Assembly (NCBI GenBank): GCA_948468325.1
Contig: CAOKHR010000133.1
Location: forward strand, 1-6,981
Direction: 5' to 3'
DNA: 6,981 nt
From: an uncultured Lachnospiraceae bacterium
Lineage (GTDB): Bacteria > Bacillota > Clostridia > Lachnospirales > Lachnospiraceae
Part shown: piece by piece, positions 1-4,954 of the stretch
Layout: every line of letters begins with the position of its first letter
Numbering within the stretch: the stretch's first letter is position 1
Translations under genes and position numbers: made by a program
The notes under the pieces: model-generated
What the model saw: only the letters and a program-made list of their open reading frames with translations
Database searches by the model: none
What the model was told of the DNA's origin: nothing

Positions 1-159
1 TCCCTGAACAATCCCTATGCTGTATCCGTTCTTCGCCTGCACATAAGACGCGTCTTTGATCAGAACTGCAGCCGCCAGAAAGAAGATCATATTCCATGCA
101 AAAATCTTCTTTGCCCATCTTTTCTTTTGTTTCATCCCTTTTCCCATTTTCCTTTTCAC
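1..159 (-). CDS. Exported protein, N-terminal part only, unknown function
   Basis: The reading frame is open from a GTG at 159 to the left edge, giving the first 53 residues. The GTG is preferred over the in-frame ATGs at 147 and 135 because a full AAGGAGG lies 6 nt upstream of it, whereas neither ATG has a ribosome site at a usual distance. The N-terminus is strongly basic (many K and R in residues 1-18), followed by a hydrophobic stretch around residues 20-34 and then a probable small-residue region ending in VQAKN. This reads as a Sec signal peptide or a signal anchor. The body of the protein is outside the window, so no family can be named. The gap from the PrsW-FHA gene upstream is 32 bases with no terminator hairpin, so it is probably co-transcribed with the two FHA proteases. 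Confidence 0.75.
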   Translation of the reverse strand, partial: MKRKMGKGMKQKKRWAKKIFAWNMIFFLAAAVLIKDASYVQAKNGYSIGIVQG

Positions 160-165
160 TTTTTT

Positions 166-172
166 CCTCCTT
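166..172 (-). promoter_or_regulatory. Ribosome binding site deciding a GTG start
   Basis: On the minus strand this reads AAGGAGG, followed by six A residues and then GTG at 159-157. It is the reason for choosing GTG over the downstream ATG codons as the start of the left-edge gene. Confidence 0.7.
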
Positions 173-191
173 GTTTTTCCTTTCCAATTCC

Positions 192-1511
192 TTATTCCGT
201 TGTTACCTGAAACGCATTCTCCTTTCCTCCCAGATAAATGATTTCTCCCGGCAAAAGTACATAATCCTTACCCGGCAAAAGTTTATTCTTTCTGTTTGTA
301 TAAGTTCCGTAAGTGGAATTCATGTCCCGTATCATCCATCCCCCCGGCGTACGCCGGATACTGCAGTGCTTTCTGCTGACCCCGTTTGCATTTTTCGTTA
401 TGCAGATTTCCATTTCCGGCGAACGTCCGATCGTTAAAACGTCTTTTCCAAAATCCCGCCAGCGTGTTCCCTTTAACGGGCCGCTGATGCACTCCACACA
501 GATGCTTCCCGCATGCGCCATCGGCCTTGTAACGTCTCTGCCATAAGATTTCTGTCTCCTGTGGCCGATGACAACTGCCTGCTGCAGGCATTTACGCGCA
601 ATATACAAAAGCTCCGCCCAGAGCAGAATAATAATCACAATATTTTTCATAACGCCGAGTCCCGGAAAAAGATCGGAATTCCAGACAAAATGCGCTGCCG
701 TTGAACAGGCAAACGTAATCAGAAAATCACGTCCCAGAAAATTTTCCGGCTTAAATCCCCTGTCTTTCATCTCAAGCGCAAAAGCCGCCGTATAAGGCGC
801 ACAATAAAGTACGTGTCCTCCCAGTGCAAATATTCCGCGGATAATCTCGCTTGAAACAATACTTAAAATTCCGTTCTCTCCGGCGGACATGGCATAAGCA
901 ACCGATTCAAAACCTCCGAATCCCGCGCCGACTGCCGCGCCGATGACAAGCCCCGTAAGTCCGTATACTTTCTTTTGCTTCGAAAAAAAATACAAAAGAA
1001 TCAAAGCCGCAAAAAGCTTTGCCGGTTCCTCCCGAAAGGCCGCCCAGGGCGCCGGTCCTTCGTCTATAAACTGAAACATAATCACCAGCATAAAGAAAGA
1101 TAAAAGACCGCCGACCAGAAAATATTTCATCAAATCATAAATGGAAATATTTCTGGGAATATTCAGCTCCCAGATGAAAACCATCACAATCATCGGGATA
1201 ATAAGCGGCGGAATAATATCCAGCATCACAAGAAAACTCACTCCCTGAAAAAACGCAACGGATATGTATAGCAGACCGTACATCAGAGCCACCAGCGCAA
1301 GGCCGCTTTTTAAAAGAGGGTAAAAGACCCATGGCTTCTTCCATTTTTTCAGCATATTTTCTTCCGTAGCGCCATCCAGCGATGTTCCGGCTAAAAGCGC
1401 GTATTCCAGATCTGCTTTCGTATGTTTTTTCCTATATTCCGAAAAAACGTCTTTCCAGGTAATCTTCCCCACATCCGACTCTAACTGCCGGTAAAACTCC
1501 GTATTCGCCAT
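192..1511 (-). CDS. PrsW-family intramembrane protease with C-terminal FHA domain
   Basis: A 439-residue polytopic membrane protein. Residues about 65-305 hold some seven or eight hydrophobic segments with the landmarks of the PrsW (glutamic-type, CAAX-protease-like) family: EExxK at 161-165, a GGFE motif with Glu202, His233 in GGHVLY and H274xxxN278. PrsW proteins of known function (Bacillus subtilis, Clostridioides difficile) cut anti-sigma factors in the membrane; the substrate here is unknown. Residues about 338-437 form an FHA phosphothreonine-binding domain: IGR at 361-363, SRKH at 379-382, NSTYGT at 398-403. The N-terminal ~60 residues are soluble and unrecognised. The start at 1511 has TAGGAGG 5 nt upstream, and that motif includes the stop codon of the upstream protease gene, so translation is probably coupled. 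PrsW fused to FHA is not the standard architecture. The family call is firm; substrate and phospho-partner are inference. Confidence 0.9.
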   Translation of the reverse strand: MANTEFYRQLESDVGKITWKDVFSEYRKKHTKADLEYALLAGTSLDGATEENMLKKWKKPWVFYPLLKSGLALVALMYGLLYISVAFFQGVSFLVMLDIIPPLIIPMIVMVFIWELNIPRNISIYDLMKYFLVGGLLSFFMLVIMFQFIDEGPAPWAAFREEPAKLFAALILLYFFSKQKKVYGLTGLVIGAAVGAGFGGFESVAYAMSAGENGILSIVSSEIIRGIFALGGHVLYCAPYTAAFALEMKDRGFKPENFLGRDFLITFACSTAAHFVWNSDLFPGLGVMKNIVIIILLWAELLYIARKCLQQAVVIGHRRQKSYGRDVTRPMAHAGSICVECISGPLKGTRWRDFGKDVLTIGRSPEMEICITKNANGVSRKHCSIRRTPGGWMIRDMNSTYGTYTNRKNKLLPGKDYVLLPGEIIYLGGKENAFQVTTE

Positions 1512-1516
1512 ACCGG

Positions 1517-1523
1517 CCTCCTA
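1517..1523 (-). promoter_or_regulatory. Ribosome site overlapping the upstream stop codon
   Basis: The minus strand reads TAGGAGG, and its first three bases are the TAG stop of the serine protease gene. The ATG of the PrsW-FHA gene follows 5 nt later. A ribosome ending on the first gene covers the start site of the second, which favours coupled synthesis of the two FHA proteases. Confidence 0.75.
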
Positions 1524-2843
1524 ACTGATATTTTTATCTATAATCGTAAAACTCTCCCTCTGATCCGCCAGATAAAACGTATCGCCCGGGCGCAGGGCAA
1601 CCGGCTGGTTCGGCTGTATACGGCTGCCGCCGACAAATGTGCCGTAAGTAGAACCCACATCCATAAGGTATACTGTCCTTCCAGAAATACTGATTTCACA
1701 GTGTCTGCCGCTGATTCCCTGCGTACCTTGCGGATAGACAATTCCGCCCTGCGGGTCCCTGCCGATTCGTATTTTCCCGTTTATGGCAAACCGCCTTCCC
1801 GCAAACGCACCCGAAACGCCCTGCAGACGAAGTCCACTGTCGGCGGAAGGCGCTGCAGGAGACGAAGAAGATTTTGTTTTGCTCTTCTTTTTCGAGGTAT
1901 AGAAAAAAACTGCCGCGATTATAACAATCACCAGAACCGCTCCGACAGCCGCAAGGATTCTTATATCCACCGGAAAGGAAGATCCTTTCTTCGCCTTATC
2001 ATACGAAATTCCAAGCTCGTCCAGTTCCTCCATGACGTAATCTATAATGACAGATATATAATACTCTGAAACTCTTGATGCATCTTCTCCCTCTCCAACA
2101 AGAGTTCCGGCAACGGCAGTGTTAATTGCAATTACATTTCCCTCCGCCGTCAGAAGCGGTCCTCCGGAATTACCGGATGAAATTTTGGCATCATGCTGGA
2201 TAACTTCCGTATTCTCATCGTATTCAACTATTTTAAAACTGGAAATTACGCCTCTCGTGCCAGACACTTCCTCCACGCTGGCGGGAAGATATGAATTTGC
2301 ATTATAATCAGCCAGTCCCGGATAACCAAGCGCATAAACTGTATCCATTTCATTTGCATGCACATAAGACATCAGCGGCAGCGCAATTCTTCCTTCAACT
2401 TTGCGTTCCGCCTGCAGAATTGCAAAATCAGGATTACCCGCCGTCGTATATAGAACTTTGCATTTCACTATATGATTTTCATCCTTGCTATAATAACAAT
2501 TACCATCTTCATCATATGAATAAGTAATAGCTTCGTTATCCAGCAGAATATACACGGTATCTGCAATTATCCCGTCTTCATTTGCAACTACATGCCTGTT
2601 TGTAATAAAAATATCTGTTTCTTCTCCCGCTTTCCCAACGCCGAATCCGCTTCCTTTACTTCCGTCCTCCGGATTAAAAATACGCACAACACCCTTATAA
2701 GCATTCCTTATAATTTCCGCCTCCGAATCCCCCGCCGCTTTCCCTTTTACACTAAAAGGAGCGCTCAAAATTCCTGCAAACAACATGACGGCTGCGAATA
2801 TTCCAAAAAATGCTCGTTTTCGCACTCTTTTCGTACCTTTCAT
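1521..2843 (-). CDS. Membrane-anchored trypsin-like serine protease with cytosolic FHA domain
   Basis: A 440-residue protein. Residues 1-37 are an export signal (basic KRVRKR, then a hydrophobic run, then KGKAAG). Residues about 45-275 are an S1-family (trypsin/HtrA-like) protease domain with a visible triad: His84 in TNRHVV, Asp139 in NPDFAIL and Ser226 in GNSGGP. A single transmembrane helix spans about 294-315, followed by KKKSKTK. By the positive-inside rule, the protease faces out and the C-terminus faces the cytosol. After a Ser/Pro/Ala linker, residues about 339-437 form an FHA domain: IGR at 360-362, SGRH at 378-381, GSTYGT at 397-402. No PDZ domain is seen, unlike classical HtrA. The start at 2843 has GGAGGAG 9 nt upstream. 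The next gene begins 9 bases after its stop. It may sense phosphorylation inside and cleave outside, or be held in place by a phosphorylated partner; that role is inference. Confidence 0.92.
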   Translation of the reverse strand: MKGTKRVRKRAFFGIFAAVMLFAGILSAPFSVKGKAAGDSEAEIIRNAYKGVVRIFNPEDGSKGSGFGVGKAGEETDIFITNRHVVANEDGIIADTVYILLDNEAITYSYDEDGNCYYSKDENHIVKCKVLYTTAGNPDFAILQAERKVEGRIALPLMSYVHANEMDTVYALGYPGLADYNANSYLPASVEEVSGTRGVISSFKIVEYDENTEVIQHDAKISSGNSGGPLLTAEGNVIAINTAVAGTLVGEGEDASRVSEYYISVIIDYVMEELDELGISYDKAKKGSSFPVDIRILAAVGAVLVIVIIAAVFFYTSKKKSKTKSSSSPAAPSADSGLRLQGVSGAFAGRRFAINGKIRIGRDPQGGIVYPQGTQGISGRHCEISISGRTVYLMDVGSTYGTFVGGSRIQPNQPVALRPGDTFYLADQRESFTIIDKNIS

Positions 2844-2903
2844 TCTCTTTTTCTCCTCCCTTTTGTTTATTCTGACAAAAAAACCTCCTTGTCCATGTCA
2901 ATT

Positions 2904-2932
2904 ATTGTAACATTTTTACGTTATATTAGCAA
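2904..2932 (-). promoter_or_regulatory. Probable sigma-A promoter of the FHA-protease operon
   Basis: On the minus strand, TTGCTA (2932-2927) and TACAAT (2909-2904) are separated by exactly 17 bases of AT-rich DNA. Four of six bases match the -35 consensus and five of six the -10. Transcription would begin near 2897 and leave a leader of about 55 nt before the ATG at 2843. The -35 overlaps the last codons and stop of the Sel1-like gene. Confidence 0.55.
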
Positions 2933-3264
2933 CGTAAATTTGTAAGTCTTTGCTTTTTTGTTCCCAGCTTTAAATATCTGGCAAGCCTTTTCTTTTCTTC
3001 CGGATGGTCCGCCGCTTTGTAATCCTGTTTTATTTTTTCGTAAGACAAATCGTCAATGACCTTTTTCCCTTTTGAAAATATCCTGTGATAGAGTAAAAAT
3101 CCTTTTTCGTCTCCCAGTTCTGCCGCTTTCCAAAGACAAAGACGCGCCAGTTTTACATCCTCCCTGCACTGCCTGTTTTGCCAGAGCAAAATTCCGATTT
3201 TTCTGTATGAACCGGCGTCTCCTTCCAAAGCTTTTATCCAAAGTTTTTTCCATGTTTTATCCAT
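2926..3264 (-). CDS. Small Sel1-like repeat protein
   Basis: A 112-residue soluble, basic, all-helical protein starting MDKTWKKLW. The start at 3264 is chosen because a full AAGGAGG sits 6 nt upstream; in-frame ATGs at 3270 and 3318 are badly placed for any ribosome site. Residues about 8-60 resemble one to two Sel1/TPR-like repeats: a GDAGSYRKIGILLW segment followed by a KLARLCLWKAAELGDEKGFLLY segment, with the Ala, Gly and Leu spacing typical of the family. The remainder is a Lys/Arg-rich helix. Sel1 repeats mediate protein-protein contacts, so an adaptor role near the membrane signalling genes is possible but unproven. The strong terminator at 3333-3372 separates it from toxN, so it should have its own promoter; only a poor candidate is visible (TTGCAG, 15 bases, TATGTT). 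There is no signal peptide. Confidence 0.7.
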   Translation of the reverse strand: MDKTWKKLWIKALEGDAGSYRKIGILLWQNRQCREDVKLARLCLWKAAELGDEKGFLLYHRIFSKGKKVIDDLSYEKIKQDYKAADHPEEKKRLARYLKLGTKKQRLTNLRC

Positions 3265-3270
3265 CTGCAT

Positions 3271-3277
3271 CCTCCTT
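3271..3277 (-). promoter_or_regulatory. Ribosome site fixing the Sel1-like start
   Basis: The minus strand reads AAGGAGG, then ATGCAG, then ATGGAT. The first ATG directly abuts the motif (no spacing) and the second is 6 nt away, so MDKTW is the likely N-terminus. Confidence 0.75.
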
Positions 3278-3332
3278 TTCCACTCTACTGTAACATACCC
3301 GTTTCTCATCATCTGCAAGTTATTTCCTTTAG

Positions 3333-3372
3333 AAAAAAACGTTCAAAAGATTTTCCAATCTTTCGAACGTTT
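3333..3372 (-). terminator. Strong intrinsic terminator after toxN
   Basis: Arms 3337-3352 and 3357-3372 form a 16-bp stem with a 4-base loop. On the minus strand, position 3364 (G) against 3345 (U) is a G-U pair, whereas on the plus strand it would be an A-C mismatch, which fits use in the minus direction. A run of U (3339-3333) follows on the minus strand. It lies 33 bases after the toxN stop. By position it may originally have ended the NACHT-lipoprotein operon before toxIN was placed in front of it. Confidence 0.9.
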
Positions 3373-3405
3373 CTTAATTATTATTATTCTTTTCTTTTTC
3401 TGTAT

Positions 3406-3465
3406 TTATTCCGAATCTTTCTGCAGCTGATACAGCTCATCCTGATATTCTCCAATATAATCCGC
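3406..3465 (-). repeat. Direct repeat copy 1: duplicated lipoprotein gene tail in toxN
   Basis: This matches 4202-4261 at 56 of 60 positions, offset 796 bases. Positions 3419-3465 (47 bases) are identical; differences are at 3406, 3409, 3413 and 3418. It is read in the same frame in both genes, encoding ADYIGEYQDELYQLQKD followed by SE (here) or LE (lipoprotein) and a stop. Similarity ends abruptly at 3466, which marks one cassette boundary. Confidence 0.95.
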
Positions 3466-3957
3466 ATAAATTCTGCTTTGCCGTTCATCCAAAGAAAAGT
3501 TACAGCATCGATCAGCCAGATTCCCCCATGCCCTGCCATTTATAATCATATTGTAAAGTTTTTCTGCCTGCTTTAATATTGCATCTTTATGTGAGTTACA
3601 CCATGAAAGCTGATTGGAAAGCAGGTTTTTATAATCAATATCAGACTTTGTATCTGTTTCCAAAAGGCGGATTTCTACCTTTTTCAAACACTTCGGCCAT
3701 ACAGGAATCATATTGTTAAAGTTAATTGCGCCCCATTCCCCGCCGTTTATTTTAAGGAAGTCAATCTGATTTTTCATATGTAAATGCTTTTTCTTCGGGG
3801 AAGTGAGCGGTGCATAATACTGAAAATCATTGATGAAAAAGACTATGCCAACAAATGGACGGATAGATTTGCTGTCCATTGTAAAAGGCACGCAAGGGTC
3901 AGTTTTTCTCAGAAAATCACAATATGCCGGACTGACCGTATAAAATGACAGGTTCAT
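3406..3957 (-). CDS. toxN: ToxN/AbiQ-family type III toxin endoribonuclease
   Basis: A 183-residue protein. It opens with MNLSFYTVSP and carries the ToxN hallmark FVGIVFFIND...YYAPLTSPKKKH (about 35-58), INFNNMIPV (78-86), and a C-terminal helical block ending CCNFSLDE (151-158). Thr52, Ser53 and Lys55 match active-site residues described for Pectobacterium ToxN. ToxN is a ribosome-independent endoribonuclease, held inactive by processed ToxI RNA and known for phage abortive infection. The start at 3957 has GGAGGG 7 nt upstream; the ATG at 3972 overlaps that site and is rejected. It is preceded by the ToxI repeats and a terminator, the standard type III layout. Oddity: residues 165-183 and the stop position are a copy of the upstream lipoprotein's C-terminus, so the toxin carries a borrowed acidic tail and is somewhat longer than the roughly 170 residues of characterised members. 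The gene is visibly AT-richer than its neighbours. Confidence 0.93.
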   Translation of the reverse strand: MNLSFYTVSPAYCDFLRKTDPCVPFTMDSKSIRPFVGIVFFINDFQYYAPLTSPKKKHLHMKNQIDFLKINGGEWGAINFNNMIPVWPKCLKKVEIRLLETDTKSDIDYKNLLSNQLSWCNSHKDAILKQAEKLYNMIINGRAWGNLADRCCNFSLDERQSRIYADYIGEYQDELYQLQKDSE

Positions 3958-3964
3958 GACATTT

Positions 3965-3970
3965 CCCTCC
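3965..3970 (-). promoter_or_regulatory. toxN ribosome binding site
   Basis: The minus strand reads GGAGGG, then AAATGTC (7 nt) before ATG at 3957-3955. It overlaps an upstream in-frame ATG at 3972, which it rules out as the main start. Confidence 0.8.
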
Positions 3971-3978
3971 ATAAATGC

Positions 3979-4007
3979 AAAGAGCCGGGCTTTACAGCCT
4001 GGCCCTC
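3979..4007 (-). terminator. Partial terminator between toxI and toxN
   Basis: On the minus strand GAGGGCC-A-GGCU pairs with AGCC-C-GGCUCUU around a GUAA loop. The stem is 11 bp with one internal A-C mismatch and some G-U pairs. Only three U follow before GCAU, so the U tract is weak. In characterised type III systems a leaky terminator at this place lets antitoxin RNA far exceed toxin mRNA; the sequence fits that role. Confidence 0.85.
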
Positions 4008-4015
4008 GCCTTTTT

Positions 4016-4117
4016 AACTCCCACTTATGGCAGGGTGCTCCGCTTTTTTAGCTCCCACTTATGGCAGGGTGCTCCGCTTTTTTAGCTCCCACTTATGGCA
4101 GGGTACTCCGCTTTTTG
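4016..4117 (-). repeat. toxI: Three tandem 34-nt ToxI repeats
   Basis: Units are 4016-4049, 4050-4083 and 4084-4117, directly abutting. The middle unit is the consensus. The first-listed unit differs at 4017 only; the last-listed (first transcribed) differs at 4105 and 4117. Within the RNA of each unit AGC-A-CCC can pair with GGG-A-GCU across a 10-base loop. Both internal substitutions keep this stem by changing a G-C pair into a G-U pair. Confidence 0.95.
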
Positions 4118-4130
4118 AGTGATACCACTC
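4117..4130 (-). other. Hairpin in the ToxI leader
   Basis: The minus strand reads GAGTGGTATCACTC: 5-bp arms around GTAT, a few bases after the predicted start and followed by AAAAAG, which resembles the repeat junction. It may protect or release the 5' end of the antitoxin RNA. The structure is visible; the function is inference. Confidence 0.5.
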
Positions 4131-4139
4131 TTTGTTATT

Positions 4140-4168
4140 ATTGTACGCAGACCAAACCTTTATGTCAA
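4140..4168 (-). promoter_or_regulatory. Near-consensus toxI promoter
   Basis: On the minus strand TTGACA (4168-4163) is a perfect -35 box and TACAAT (4145-4140) a five-of-six -10 box, separated by exactly 17 bases. Such a strong promoter fits the need to make antitoxin RNA in excess. It lies entirely inside the cassette, so toxIN carries its own expression signal and does not depend on the lipoprotein operon. No operator-like palindrome overlaps it. Confidence 0.88.
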
Positions 4169-4201
4169 TAATTTCAACTTATTTTCAGAAATATTTTTCA
4201 C

Positions 4202-4261
4202 CTACTCCAAATCCTTCTGCAGCTGATACAGCTCATCCTGATATTCTCCAATATAATCCGC
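4202..4261 (-). repeat. Direct repeat copy 2: lipoprotein gene tail
   Basis: This is the end of the lipoprotein gene including its TAG stop, repeated at 3406-3465 in toxN. The spacing between equivalent bases is 796, which is the size of the unit (cassette plus one repeat copy) that recombination between the copies would remove. Unlike copy 1, no terminator hairpin follows this copy. Confidence 0.95.
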
Positions 4262-4954
4262 CCATTCTCCGCTTAATTCTTCCACCTCATTCAGGTAAAT
4301 TTCCATCCTCTGCTCCACCGCATCCCTGTCGTCCTGCCATACTTCCTCAACGGCAGAAAAAGATTTCAGTTTGTCATGGACCTGCTCTCTGACATACGCC
4401 GTTTCTTCTTCCTCCCATCCGGCAAACCAGTAATTGATGCCGCAGTAATCATACCTGCGAAAAACCTCCTGGATTTTTACCACCATTTCGTATTCCTTTG
4501 CCAAAGCATCTCTGGTAAGAGAATCCTCTTCCTCATAGCTTAAATACTCATTCAAAACCTCAAGCGACTCCACATAATGCTGGAGATTCTGACTCCTTTC
4601 ATCTGCATTCATAACATATTCTTCCGGTTCAATGTTATGCTTTTTTAACAGTTCCTCAAAATCATCATCCATTTGATAAGGCTCTGTTTTTTCCGCCGCC
4701 TTTTTCATACGGTCAATCGTATCCCGCAATAAACTTTCTGCCGTCTTTAACGTTTCGCTGTCCTTTTTTTCCAGATAATTTCCCACTGCCGAAAGCGCAC
4801 TGTCATAATCCGCGCTGTCCGCGTCTCTTTGTAATATAATCTCTGCATAATCGTCCACAATAGCCTGGCTTCCGCTGTCCGGCCCGGTTTTCCCTCCGCA
4901 GCCGGCAAGCAGACAGACTGCCGCAAATACAATATATCTTATACATTGTTTCAT
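4202..4954 (-). CDS. Acidic helical lipoprotein coupled to the NACHT NTPase
   Basis: A 250-residue protein with a type II signal peptide: basic-hydrophobic start and lipobox LAGC with Cys19 as the expected lipidated residue, followed by GGKTGPDSGS as a flexible spacer. The rest is rich in Glu, Asp, Lys and Leu and looks entirely helical, with likely coiled-coil parts around residues 50-90 and 215-250. I do not recognise a named family. The ATG at 4954 overlaps the NTPase stop codon in an ATGA junction, with CAGGG 6 nt upstream, so the pair is probably translated together and may interact on the outer face of the membrane. Its last 19 residues are near-identical to the tail of ToxN because of the direct repeat. 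No terminator follows its stop. Confidence 0.85.
   Translation of the reverse strand: MKQCIRYIVFAAVCLLAGCGGKTGPDSGSQAIVDDYAEIILQRDADSADYDSALSAVGNYLEKKDSETLKTAESLLRDTIDRMKKAAEKTEPYQMDDDFEELLKKHNIEPEEYVMNADERSQNLQHYVESLEVLNEYLSYEEEDSLTRDALAKEYEMVVKIQEVFRRYDYCGINYWFAGWEEEETAYVREQVHDKLKSFSAVEEVWQDDRDAVEQRMEIYLNEVEELSGEWADYIGEYQDELYQLQKDLE

Larger units (their letters stand above)
3979..4133 (-). ncRNA. toxI: ToxI antitoxin RNA precursor
   Basis: The expected transcript begins near 4133, about 7 nt past the -10 box, crosses three tandem 34-nt repeats and ends at the hairpin 3979-4007; both ends are estimates. Each repeat has an A-rich junction (AAAAAAGC on the minus strand), the kind of site at which ToxN enzymes cut the precursor into single repeats. 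These then bind the toxin as RNA pseudoknots in a ring-shaped complex. Identity rests on position directly before a clear toxN, repeat length (characterised ToxI repeats are about 34-36 nt) and the terminator. There is no coding capacity in it. Confidence 0.9.

Noticed and set aside
96..437. Plus-strand open frames, such as this one and those at 1701-2069 and 5408-5713
   Set aside because: They lie opposite well-supported minus-strand genes, have low-complexity or implausible composition, and lack ribosome sites and recognisable domains.
2896..2901. TTGACA on the minus strand as a promoter -35 box
   Set aside because: The hexamer is perfect, but 16-18 bases downstream there is no acceptable -10 box (TTGTCA at 17). 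The TTGCTA/TACAAT pair just upstream is better.
2915..2938. Terminator after the Sel1-like gene
   Set aside because: The inverted repeat TTTACGTT / AACGTAAA is AT-rich, overlaps the stop codon and is not followed by a U run on the minus strand. The same bases make better sense as the protease-operon promoter.
3970..3972. Upstream ATG as toxN start
   Set aside because: This ATG overlaps the ribosome site serving the ATG at 3957, and homologous toxins begin at the FYT segment.
4016..4117. CRISPR array
   Set aside because: The three repeats abut with no spacers, and no cas gene is present. They lie directly before toxN, which fits ToxI.
3406..4261. Insertion sequence or integrative element
   Set aside because: No transposase, integrase or terminal inverted repeats are found between the direct repeats. 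At 796 bases it holds only toxI and toxN, so the mechanism is left open.
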